Below are positions 27,217 to 35,557 of a stretch of 64,000 nucleotides of DNA, in pieces. The stretch is from positions 45,503-109,502 of the forward strand of contig CANJUD010000013.1 in the NCBI GenBank assembly GCA_947477885.1. Direction: 5' to 3'. The DNA comes from Bacteroidota bacterium. GTDB lineage: Bacteria > Bacteroidota > Bacteroidia > UKL13-3. Both the position numbers and the translations under genes were made by a program. The notes beneath the pieces were generated by a model that saw nothing but the letters and a program-made list of their open reading frames with translations, was not told the origin of the DNA and searched no databases. Positions within the stretch are counted from its first letter, which is position 1; the number at the start of each line of letters is the position of its first letter.

Positions 27217-27669
27217 TTGGCTAAAATTCTTTTTTTTTCAGAGGGTGTTGATTTTCAAATTAAACAAAAGAAAATTGTTAAACGTTGGATTATGTCCATT
27301 GTTGATTCTGAATCGTTTCACGTGAAACAAATCGTTTTTGTTTTTTGCCGTGATTCGCACCTGTTGGAAGTTAACAAAAGGTTTTTGTCACATGACTTTT
27401 ATACAGATGTTATAACTTTTGACTACTCAAGTCCTTTAACAAAAACCCAGATTGAATCTGATATCTATATAAGTCTTGACAGGGTTTTAGATAATGGTAA
27501 AGTCTTTGGTTTGGGGTTTACAGAAGAATTATATCGCGTAATGTCTCATGGGGTTTTACATTTGTTGGGTTATAAAGATAAAAACGATAAAGACTTAAAA
27601 AAAATGAGAGCTAAAGAAACAGAGTATAAACCCTTGTTTCACGTGAAACAAACCTATAAAAGAAAATAA
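27217..27669 (+). CDS. ybeY: rRNA maturation endoribonuclease YbeY
   Basis: A 150-residue YbeY protein for 16S rRNA 3'-end processing and ribosome quality control. The core [19 protein letters not shown] and the metal motif [11 protein letters not shown] (His111, His115) are present. The usual third His position is Asp121 (GYKDK), as often in this phylum. The start is TTG. Two parS-like sites are written into its codons, at residues 33-38 and 140-145, both giving F-H-V-K-Q. It lies two bases ahead of mnmG. Confidence 0.93.
   Translation: MAKILFFSEGVDFQIKQKKIVKRWIMSIVDSESFHVKQIVFVFCRDSHLLEVNKRFLSHDFYTDVITFDYSSPLTKTQIESDIYISLDRVLDNGKVFGLGFTEELYRVMSHGVLHLLGYKDKNDKDLKKMRAKETEYKPLFHVKQTYKRK
27314..27329. 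promoter_or_regulatory. parS-like ParB binding site 1
   Basis: CGTTTCACGTGAAACA matches the canonical parS (TGTTNCACGTGAAACA) at 15 of 16 positions, with the palindromic core intact. It lies inside the ybeY coding sequence. Confidence 0.8.
27635..27650. promoter_or_regulatory. parS-like ParB binding site 2
   Basis: TGTTTCACGTGAAACA is a perfect match to the canonical parS. It is encoded in the C-terminal tail of YbeY, 321 bases from site 1 and 22 bases ahead of mnmG. Confidence 0.88.
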
Positions 27670-27671
27670 GA

Positions 27672-29534
27672 TTGTTTAAAGAATACGATATAATTGTTGT
27701 TGGTGCGGGACACGCTGGCTGTGAGGCTGCAAATGCTGCTGCAAAAATGGGGTCGGCTGTTTTATTAATAACAATGGACATGGCCAAAATTGCTCAAATG
27801 AGCTGCAATCCAGCAATGGGAGGCGTTGCGAAAGGTCAAATCGTAAGAGAAATAGATGCCCTTGGTGGTCTTTCTGGTATTGTTTCCGACCTTTCAACCA
27901 TTCAGTTTAGAATGCTAAACAAGTCGAAAGGGCCTGCTATGTGGAGTCCTCGGTCTCAGAATGACAGGGTATTGTTTGCGTTGACATGGAGAAAAATGTT
28001 GGAGAAAAATGTAAATGTTGATTTTTGGCAGGACTCTGTTCAGGAAATACTAATTAATGATAAAGCGGTTGTTGGGGTTATTACGTCTATGGGACAAACA
28101 ATATACAGCAAGTCCGTTGTGCTCACTAATGGTACTTTCTTAAACGGCATTATCCATGTAGGAGAAAAGCAGTTTGGCGGTGGCCGAATGGGAGAAAAAG
28201 CATCTGTTGGTATTACTGAGCAACTAAAAAGTCTCGGCTTTGAATCTGGTAGAATGAAAACGGGCACTCCACCTCGTGTTGATGGCAGAACACTAGACTA
28301 TTCAAAAATGGAAGAGCAACCAGGAGACGAAAACCCTGGAAAATTCTCTTACTCAAAAACTCCTCTTATAAAAGATCAAAGGTGCTGTTGGATAACATAT
28401 ACGAATGAAAAGGTACATAAATATTTGAAAGAGGGTTTTGATCAGTCACCAATGTATTCAGGAAGAATAAAAGGGCTCGGGCCCAGATACTGTCCATCCA
28501 TTGAGGATAAAATAAACAGGTTTGCTGAACGAGAAAGACATCAAATTTTCGTTGAGCCGGAAGGGTGGGATACAGTTGAAATATATGTGAACGGTTTCTC
28601 TACATCGTTGCCAGAGCATATTCAATTAAAAGCGTTAAAAGCAATTTCTGGCTTTGAAAATGTTAAAATGTTCAGGCCTGGTTATGCGATTGAATATGAT
28701 TTTTTTCCACCAACTCAGTTAAAACCTACATTAGAAACACACAATATCACTAACCTGTATTTCGCTGGACAAATAAATGGCACAACCGGCTATGAAGAAG
28801 CAGCTTGCCAAGGCTTAATGGCTGGAATAAACGCCCATTTAAAAAACAAAGAAAAAGAACCCCTTGTTCTAAATCGTTCAGAAGCCTATGTTGGCGTTTT
28901 GATAGATGATTTGGTCAACAAAGGAACTGATGAGCCATATCGAATGTTTACTTCACGTGCTGAGTTTAGGATTCTCTTAAGACAAGACAATGCAGATCTT
29001 CGATTAACCGATATTGGATATCGGGTTGGTTTAGCACGAGAAGATAGGTTAATAAGAAAACAGGAAAAAGAGGCTAATATATATAAAATTATTGATTTCA
29101 TAAAAAAAACTAGTGTGTCTGCTGATTCAATAAATCCATACCTAGAATCTGTTGACTCTGCAAATATTAACCAACAAATGAAATTAATCTCAATAGCAAC
29201 TCGACCGCAAGTGTCTCTTTTGGGACTAGAAAAAATGAATAGTATGCTCGCTACTTTTTTATCTCCGTTTGATGAAGAAACCAAAATTGCAGCAGAGATA
29301 TTAATAAAATACGAAAGTTATATAGAAAAAGAAAAAGACCTTGCTTACAAGTTATTGAAATTTGATGCCCTTGATATTTATGATGATTTTGATTATTCAC
29401 TTGTTCAGAATCTTTCAAGCGAAGCAAGAGAAAAACTAATTAAACAAAAACCAAAAACCCTTGGACAAGCAAGCAGAATTAGCGGTGTAAACCCTTCTGA
29501 CGTTTCTTTGTTGATGGTTCATTTGGGGAAATAG
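27672..29534 (+). CDS. mnmG: tRNA uridine-5-carboxymethylaminomethyl modification enzyme MnmG
   Basis: A 620-residue FAD enzyme that, with MnmE, modifies U34 of certain tRNAs. The FAD-binding motif GAGHAG lies at residues 11-16, followed by [54 protein letters not shown] and the C-terminal [15 protein letters not shown]. The start is TTG, 2 bases after ybeY. In many bacteria mnmG (gidA) lies near the replication origin, which fits the nearby parS sites. Confidence 0.96.
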   Translation: MFKEYDIIVVGAGHAGCEAANAAAKMGSAVLLITMDMAKIAQMSCNPAMGGVAKGQIVREIDALGGLSGIVSDLSTIQFRMLNKSKGPAMWSPRSQNDRVLFALTWRKMLEKNVNVDFWQDSVQEILINDKAVVGVITSMGQTIYSKSVVLTNGTFLNGIIHVGEKQFGGGRMGEKASVGITEQLKSLGFESGRMKTGTPPRVDGRTLDYSKMEEQPGDENPGKFSYSKTPLIKDQRCCWITYTNEKVHKYLKEGFDQSPMYSGRIKGLGPRYCPSIEDKINRFAERERHQIFVEPEGWDTVEIYVNGFSTSLPEHIQLKALKAISGFENVKMFRPGYAIEYDFFPPTQLKPTLETHNITNLYFAGQINGTTGYEEAACQGLMAGINAHLKNKEKEPLVLNRSEAYVGVLIDDLVNKGTDEPYRMFTSRAEFRILLRQDNADLRLTDIGYRVGLAREDRLIRKQEKEANIYKIIDFIKKTSVSADSINPYLESVDSANINQQMKLISIATRPQVSLLGLEKMNSMLATFLSPFDEETKIAAEILIKYESYIEKEKDLAYKLLKFDALDIYDDFDYSLVQNLSSEAREKLIKQKPKTLGQASRISGVNPSDVSLLMVHLGK

Positions 29535-29540
29535 AAAAAT

Positions 29541-30425
29541 ATGGAAAAGCTTGTGTTATGCCCTGTTTGTAAACAAAATCGATTAACTCATTATCTATCT
29601 TGTAAAGATTATGTTGCATCGGTAGAAGAATTTAATTTAGACCAATGCACTAGTTGTGGTTTTGTTTTTACCAACCCTCGCCCTGAATTTAATGACTGCG
29701 GAAGGTATTATGAAAGTAGTAAATATGTTTCACACCAGGATAACGACAAAAGCTTTGTCTTGTTTTTATATCGCTGGGTTAGGAATAGAAACCTAAGATG
29801 GAAACTAAAAATAATATCAAAGTATCAAAAAAATATTGGTGAAATTCTTGATTATGGTTGCGGCTTAGGGAACTTTCTGAACTATTGTAAAGAACAAGGC
29901 TGGAAATCAACAGGAATGGATGTGTCAGAGAGTGCTAGAGTTGTTGTAAAACAACGTTACAATATTGATGTGTTTGCTAACAGAGAAATTAAACAACAAC
30001 CTGAAAAGAAATACGATGCAATTAGTTTATGGCATGTGCTAGAACATGTATATGACCTTGATGAAACAATTTTAGAATTTTATAGAATACTAAAAGAAGA
30101 CGGTACTATGTTTATTGCTGTTCCAAACCGAAAAAGTTATGATGCCCAGCATTATAAAGAAAAATGGGACGCCTACGATGTTCCCAGACATATATATCAT
30201 TTTTCCCCTAGCGATATAGATGTATTAATGGACAGAATTGGCTTTAAGGTTATAGAAAAAAGGGGAATGTTTTACGATGCTTTCTATGTGAGTATGCGTA
30301 GTGAAATGCATAGTGGAAAAGGAATGAAGGTTTTAAGAGGCTTTTATAGGGGTTTGATCTCTAATTTTAAAGCCTCGGGCAACCTTAATTACTCCAGTAT
30401 GCTCTATGTTATAAAAAAGAAATGA
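29541..30425 (+). CDS. Class I SAM-dependent methyltransferase with N-terminal zinc ribbon
   Basis: A 294-residue protein. Residues 1-40 carry four cysteines (CPVCK and CTSCGF) that form a likely zinc ribbon. This is followed by a methyltransferase domain with the SAM motif ILDYGCGLGNFL (near residue 98) and the acidic WHVLEHVYDLDE. This architecture occurs in methyltransferases acting on surface sugars or small molecules; the substrate is unknown. It starts 6 bases after mnmG and overlaps the following lipoprotein by 4 bases. Confidence 0.85.
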   Translation: MEKLVLCPVCKQNRLTHYLSCKDYVASVEEFNLDQCTSCGFVFTNPRPEFNDCGRYYESSKYVSHQDNDKSFVLFLYRWVRNRNLRWKLKIISKYQKNIGEILDYGCGLGNFLNYCKEQGWKSTGMDVSESARVVVKQRYNIDVFANREIKQQPEKKYDAISLWHVLEHVYDLDETILEFYRILKEDGTMFIAVPNRKSYDAQHYKEKWDAYDVPRHIYHFSPSDIDVLMDRIGFKVIEKRGMFYDAFYVSMRSEMHSGKGMKVLRGFYRGLISNFKASGNLNYSSMLYVIKKK

Positions 30426-32032
30426 AAATAATATATACAAATTTTTTACTGCTCCTTCTTGCTTCATGTGCCAATATCGGAGTCCCCACAGGTGGCTCAA
30501 AAGACAAGTCTCCTCCAAAACTTGCTAAAGCAACCCCTGAAAATTATTCTACAAATGTTTCTGGAAAAACTATCACGCTTAAGTTTAATGAAAATATCCA
30601 ACTAATAAAAGGTGAAAATAATATAAACTTGTTTCCAAGTCAAGCATTACCACCTATATATGAAGTAATAGGAAAGACGTTAACTATTCATTTAAAGGAT
30701 TCTTTAAAACAAAATACTACTTACCACATTCAACTAAAAGAAGCTATTGCTGACATAAACGAGGGTAACAACATCAGCATCTTCGATTACTATTTTTCTA
30801 CAGGCGGTATTATAAACAAAGGAAAATTAAATGGTAAAATAATAGATGCATATACGGGCAAAGATGGAACAGGTTATACTGTTGTATTAAACAAACAAAT
30901 AGAAGATTCTTCTATATTTAGAACTGATCCTGATTATGTTACCTATTCTAATAATAAGGGTGATTTTGATTTTGGCGGAATAAAAGACGATAACTACAGA
31001 CTATATGCCTTTAAAGATGAAAACAACAATGGAAAAGTAGAAAAAGGCGAAATGCTTGGTTTTAATGGTCCGGCTTTGTTTATAGATAGCAACCTTAATA
31101 ATATTACACTTCTTGCTTCGCACGATAAAAGCCTCGAAGCTCCTGAACTTAGAAAATACTTTTGTAATAACTACGGTGTTTTTCAATTTGTGACTGCTCC
31201 AAAAGGGGCATATAATAGATTGGTAGAAAACAATCTATTTACAGATGAAGCATACCTGCTTGAGTTTCCTGGAACTGATGACGATACGCTTATTTGGTTT
31301 TCTCCCTCGGCTGAAATGCAGGACGGACATTTCGATATTTATGTAAATGATTGGTGGTGGCGTGATATAACTATACTGCACCAAATGAACAATAAAATAA
31401 AAAGACAATGTTGGACAACTAACAATATAAATGAAGGCGGCAAATTGGAGCTTTTTGATACGCTCTCAATACGCTTTCATTCTCCAATATGGAATTATGA
31501 TGATAGAAATATTGAACTATACGAAGATAGTGTTAAAATAAAATACCTGGGCAATGCCTTTTTTAGAGATAATGAGAAAAGTCAATACCTTTTACCTATT
31601 GATTTTAAACCAGATAAAAATTATATAGTAAAAATTAAAAAGGGTGCTTTTAATGATATCTTTAACCAGCAAGTAGATTCTTTCTCTGTTAGATTTAAAA
31701 CCGAAAAGGCTGAGAGATATGGAAGTTTGCTATTAAATATTAATCAAACACAGGCCAAACCTTTATTAATAGAACTCTTGGACGAAAGACTAAACCTAGT
31801 GAGAAGCAATGTTATAAACGGCTCTAATAAAATAGAATATAAATATTTATTACCAGGTAACTATCGTATTAGAGTTGTAGATGATATTAACCTTAATAAC
31901 AAAATGGATGATGGTTATATAAACAAAGGTATAAATCCTGAAAAAGCATTTTTATTCGATGATATTATTCCGATCAAAGAAAATATAGATTTAGAAAATA
32001 TCAATATTAATCTTGATAAGGCAAAACTCTAA
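30422..32032 (+). CDS. Lipoprotein with Ig-like (Big_5) domain
   Basis: A 536-residue protein with a lipobox (LLASC, Cys16), so it is lipid-anchored in the envelope. After Cys the sequence PTGGSKDKSPPKL and FNENIQL mark the Ig-like Big_5 domain found at the N-terminus of this family. Later portions include a carboxypeptidase-regulatory-like region (GKIIDAYTGKDG, YRLYAFKDENNNGKVEKGE) and another Ig-like part (KNYIVKIKKGAFNDIF). The function is unknown. It is the last gene of the ybeY-mnmG operon. Confidence 0.85.
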   Translation: MKIIYTNFLLLLLASCANIGVPTGGSKDKSPPKLAKATPENYSTNVSGKTITLKFNENIQLIKGENNINLFPSQALPPIYEVIGKTLTIHLKDSLKQNTTYHIQLKEAIADINEGNNISIFDYYFSTGGIINKGKLNGKIIDAYTGKDGTGYTVVLNKQIEDSSIFRTDPDYVTYSNNKGDFDFGGIKDDNYRLYAFKDENNNGKVEKGEMLGFNGPALFIDSNLNNITLLASHDKSLEAPELRKYFCNNYGVFQFVTAPKGAYNRLVENNLFTDEAYLLEFPGTDDDTLIWFSPSAEMQDGHFDIYVNDWWWRDITILHQMNNKIKRQCWTTNNINEGGKLELFDTLSIRFHSPIWNYDDRNIELYEDSVKIKYLGNAFFRDNEKSQYLLPIDFKPDKNYIVKIKKGAFNDIFNQQVDSFSVRFKTEKAERYGSLLLNINQTQAKPLLIELLDERLNLVRSNVINGSNKIEYKYLLPGNYRIRVVDDINLNNKMDDGYINKGINPEKAFLFDDIIPIKENIDLENININLDKAKL

Positions 32033-32504
32033 TATTACCTATTAAAAAATTATTATATAAATCCACACAAACACCTGTAAAAACAGTATTTTCTGTGGGA
32101 TACTTGTTATAAGCTTTGTTATAAGTAAAATTATTAATAGTTATAAAAATAATATATACATTTATATTGAAAATTATACAAATTATGAACGTTAAATCTG
32201 CTCTTATAAACGTTAAAAAATATTAACATCCTTTTGTTAAAACACCTATTAAGTGCTATTAATATCTATCTTAACTGTTTAATAATAAATACTATATAGT
32301 GATAGTAAATTGTTAGTTGGTGTTGGGAAGTGTGTTAATAATAGCTTCTACAAAAATATTATTACAAATATATTCTATTAATCCACACGTATAAGAATAG
32401 ATTAAGATTTTAATTTAAAAGTTTATATTAAATTATATCACTGTTGAAAAGCTATAAATCAAATCAAATTTTTTATACAACGCTAAATCCTTTTATTTTG
32501 CGGT
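32033..32504. other. AT-rich intergenic region, possible replication origin
   Basis: A 472-bp gap with very low GC and no reading frame. It holds two ATCCACAC sites at about 32061-32068 and 32381-32388, the second within TAATCCACA (8 of 9 to the DnaA box TTATCCACA). It also contains TGTGGGAT near 32094, TTATACA variants, and a 10-base direct repeat TTGTTATAAG near 32104 and 32117. It lies 4.4 kb after the parS sites and 2.5 kb after mnmG. The origin role is inference only; part of the region must also hold the pheS promoter. Confidence 0.35.
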
Positions 32505-33524
32505 ATGGTTCAGGATAAATGCAAAGAGTTAAACAAAGACATTAATTTGTTTACAATTGATTCTGCGGAAAGCTTAGAAAATTTCCGATTAAAATATCTT
32601 ACAAAGAAAAGTCCTATACAAGATTTATTTAATCTAATAAAGGATATTGCGGGTGACGAGCGTAAGCAAGCAGGACAATATATTAATGAAGTAAAACAGC
32701 AAGCGGAAGCAAAATTTGAACAACACAAAGAGCTGTATACAAAATCAAATATAAAAAACCAACCTGTATTTGATTATTCACTTTCTCACAATGCTGTAAA
32801 TACAGGTTCAAGGCACCCTCTACAAATAACCCTAAATAGCATTGTACAGTTATTTTCTAAACTAGGGTTTACGGTTTCAAATGGTCCAGAGATAGAAAAT
32901 GATTGGCACAACTTTAGTGCTTTAAATTTTCCTGCGGAGCATCCGGCCCGCGATATGCAAGACACATTTTTTGTAAATGCAGAGCATGCTTTACGCACGC
33001 ACACAAGCAGCGTGCAGGTTAGGTTAATGGAAAGCACACAGCCACCAATCAGAAGTTTAATGCCAGGAAGGGTATATAGAAATGAAGCAATATCTGCAAG
33101 AGCAAACTGTTTCTTTCACCAAGTGGAAGGTTTATATATAGATAGAGATGTATCGTTTGCCGATTTAAAATATACTTTATATGAATTCGTAAAACAGTTC
33201 TTTAACAACGACGTAAAAGTGCGTTTTAGACCCAGTTATTTCCCGTTTACTGAGCCCAGTGCCGAGATGGACATCAGTTGCCAAATATGCAAAGGAAGCG
33301 GTTGCAATGTTTGCAAACAGAGCGGTTGGGTGGAGATATTGGGCTGCGGAATGGTAGATTCGCAAGTGCTTACCAATTGCAAAATAGATGAACAAATATA
33401 TTCAGGTTTTGCATTTGGAATGGGCATTGAAAGACTTACGATGTTGCAGTACGGAATAAATGATTTACGCATTTTTTTCGATAACGATATTAGATTTTTA
33501 AAACAATTTGTACCTGAAAACTAA
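32505..33524 (+). CDS. pheS: Phenylalanine-tRNA ligase alpha subunit
   Basis: A 339-residue class II synthetase subunit that charges tRNA-Phe with PheT. An N-terminal coiled-coil arm is followed by motif 1 (HPLQITLNSIVQLFSKLGF), motif 2 (RNEAISARANCFFHQVEGLYID), the SYFPFTEPSAEMDI segment, a short cysteine-rich zinc-like insertion (CQICKGSGCNVCK) and motif 3 (GFAFGMGIERLTMLQYGI). pheT is not adjacent. cysS starts at the very next base. A TATTTTG-like -7 sequence ends 4-5 bases before the ATG. Confidence 0.95.
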   Translation: MVQDKCKELNKDINLFTIDSAESLENFRLKYLTKKSPIQDLFNLIKDIAGDERKQAGQYINEVKQQAEAKFEQHKELYTKSNIKNQPVFDYSLSHNAVNTGSRHPLQITLNSIVQLFSKLGFTVSNGPEIENDWHNFSALNFPAEHPARDMQDTFFVNAEHALRTHTSSVQVRLMESTQPPIRSLMPGRVYRNEAISARANCFFHQVEGLYIDRDVSFADLKYTLYEFVKQFFNNDVKVRFRPSYFPFTEPSAEMDISCQICKGSGCNVCKQSGWVEILGCGMVDSQVLTNCKIDEQIYSGFAFGMGIERLTMLQYGINDLRIFFDNDIRFLKQFVPEN

Positions 33525-34988
33525 ATGGACCAAGAACTAAAGCTATATAATACATTAACGAGACAAATAGAAAAATTTGAACCTATTCACGCAGGCAGAG
33601 TAGGATTATATGTATGCGGCCCTACCGTATATAGCGATGTTCATTTGGGCAATTGCCGAACCTTTATATCGTTCGATTTAATATATAGATACTTGCTGCA
33701 TTTGGGATATAAAGTTAGATATGTGAGAAACATTACCGATGCCGGTCACTTAGAAGGCGACAGAGATGAAGGAGATGATAAGTTTGCGAAAAAAGCAAAG
33801 CTTGAGCAACTTGAACCCATGGAAATAGTGCAAAAGTATACGCTTGGTTTTCACGACGTAATGCGTGCATTTAACACGCTGGCTCCAAGCATAGAACCCA
33901 CAGCAACCGGACATATAGGCGAACAAATAGAGATGATAAAAATAATTATTTCTAGTGGTTATGCATATGAAGTTAACGGCACGGTTTATTTCGATGTAGA
34001 AAAGTATAATAAAGAATATTCATATGGGCAATTAACCAACCGCAGATTAGACGACCTTTTGGAAGGAACACGCGAACTAAGCGGCCAAGACGAAAAGCAC
34101 GGACGTCTCGATTTTGCTTTGTGGATTGCCACTAAGCCAGAAACCTTGATGAAGTGGAACTCCCCTTGGGGTTGGGGTTTTCCGGGTTGGCATATTGAGT
34201 GTTCAGCAATGAGCACCAAATATTTGGGAGAAACATTTGATATACACGGTGGAGGAATGGATCTGCAAGCCACCCACCACACAAACGAGATAGCACAGTC
34301 GCAAGCATGCAATCATAAATCGCCGGTTAATTATTGGCTGCACACCAATATGCTCACAGTTAATAATGTTCGCATGTCAAAATCGGCGGGCAATGGCTTT
34401 TTACCGGGAGAGCTTTTTACCGGTGACCACTCCTTATTAGAAAAAGGATACAGCCCCACGGCCGTTCGCTTTTTTATGATGCAGACACACTACAGAAGCA
34501 CACTCGACTTTTCAAATGAAGCATTACAAGCCTCCGAAAAGGGATATGCACGGCTGATGGCAGCAATTAAAACACTTGAAAATTTAAAGCCTTCTGCAAC
34601 TTCAACTTCTGATATTAAAGCCCTAGAAAAAAACTGCTACAATGCCATGAACGAGGATTTCAACGCACCAATACTGGTAGCTAATTTATTTGAAGGCTCA
34701 CGTATAATTAATTCTGTTAACGATGGCAAGGAAGCCATCACGGAGGATGATTTAATGCTTCTCAAAAAAACAATGAACACCTTTGTGTTTGATGTATTGG
34801 GATTAATGACCGAAAACACACCCAGCAATGGAAAGCTTGATACAACCATGCAGATACTATTGCAGCTGCGAGAAGAAGCTAAACAACGCAAAGACTACGA
34901 AACTTCAGACAATATAAGAAAACGATTGGAGGCCTCAGGCTTTATTATAAAAGACGCTAAAGAAGGTGCTAGTTGGAGCAGTAATTAA
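33525..34988 (+). CDS. cysS: Cysteine-tRNA ligase
   Basis: A 487-residue class I synthetase. The HIGH-type motif is HLGN (residues 40-43), preceded by the zinc-binding Cys31 in CGPTVY. Further zinc ligands lie in WHIECSAMS and GGGMDLQATHHTNE, and the KMSKS loop reads RMSKSAGN. Length and domain order are normal. It directly abuts pheS with no spacer, so the two synthetases share a transcript. The 3' end overlaps the convergent gene by 4 bases. Confidence 0.96.
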   Translation: MDQELKLYNTLTRQIEKFEPIHAGRVGLYVCGPTVYSDVHLGNCRTFISFDLIYRYLLHLGYKVRYVRNITDAGHLEGDRDEGDDKFAKKAKLEQLEPMEIVQKYTLGFHDVMRAFNTLAPSIEPTATGHIGEQIEMIKIIISSGYAYEVNGTVYFDVEKYNKEYSYGQLTNRRLDDLLEGTRELSGQDEKHGRLDFALWIATKPETLMKWNSPWGWGFPGWHIECSAMSTKYLGETFDIHGGGMDLQATHHTNEIAQSQACNHKSPVNYWLHTNMLTVNNVRMSKSAGNGFLPGELFTGDHSLLEKGYSPTAVRFFMMQTHYRSTLDFSNEALQASEKGYARLMAAIKTLENLKPSATSTSDIKALEKNCYNAMNEDFNAPILVANLFEGSRIINSVNDGKEAITEDDLMLLKKTMNTFVFDVLGLMTENTPSNGKLDTTMQILLQLREEAKQRKDYETSDNIRKRLEASGFIIKDAKEGASWSSN

Positions 34989-35476
34989 AAGGACTTTATT
35001 GTTACCACAACTTTATAAAAACCATACTTAACAGGATTGTCCTGCATACTCACCACCACCTCTGGCCCACATTTTTCACCAGCCTCTTCTTTAAAGCCTT
35101 GGTCAAAGGAGTGTAGCGATGTGTTTTTTGGTGTAAACTCTTTCCAGTTGCCTAAACAAGCCCTTACCGAAGTGGCAAGTTGCTTATATTCTTTTTCAAT
35201 TTCAGTCTTGCTACTTTTCTCAACTATTTTACAAGTAAAATATAACTGATCGTTTCCCACCCATATTCTTGTCTCGGTTGCGTTAGGTAAAGCAATTTTT
35301 GAGGTGTAGTATATATCAATAATACCGTTTTTGCGTTCGCTTTTAATAGCGTCAAAATTTTGGCGGCTAGCCTCTACTATCTTTTTTAGGGCATCACAAA
35401 AATCTTGTTGAACTTTAAATGAAGATGATCCTGCCCACAAAGACAATAGCAGAAATAAGTATAATAATCTTTTCAT
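34985..35476 (-). CDS. Secreted protein of unknown function
   Basis: A 163-residue exported protein with a signal peptide (MKRLLYLFLLLSLWAGSSS). The mature part holds three cysteines (FCDALKK, FTCKIV, ACLGNWK) and a short beta-rich tail (KYGFYKVVVTIKS). I do not recognise the family. The overall plan (FCD near the start, a single CL in the middle, a beta tail) resembles the degraded gene at 37655-38223 on the other side of the E1 gene. An ATG 24 bases upstream is possible but adds non-signal residues. Confidence 0.65.
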   Translation of the reverse strand: MKRLLYLFLLLSLWAGSSSFKVQQDFCDALKKIVEASRQNFDAIKSERKNGIIDIYYTSKIALPNATETRIWVGNDQLYFTCKIVEKSSKTEIEKEYKQLATSVRACLGNWKEFTPKNTSLHSFDQGFKEEAGEKCGPEVVVSMQDNPVKYGFYKVVVTIKSF

Positions 35477-35557
35477 GGTTATTTGATTTGGTCTCTGCAA
35501 AGGTATCTTTTAATAACAGGTTGCATGGGCGATTTATGAGTATTTCTTACAAAGATA

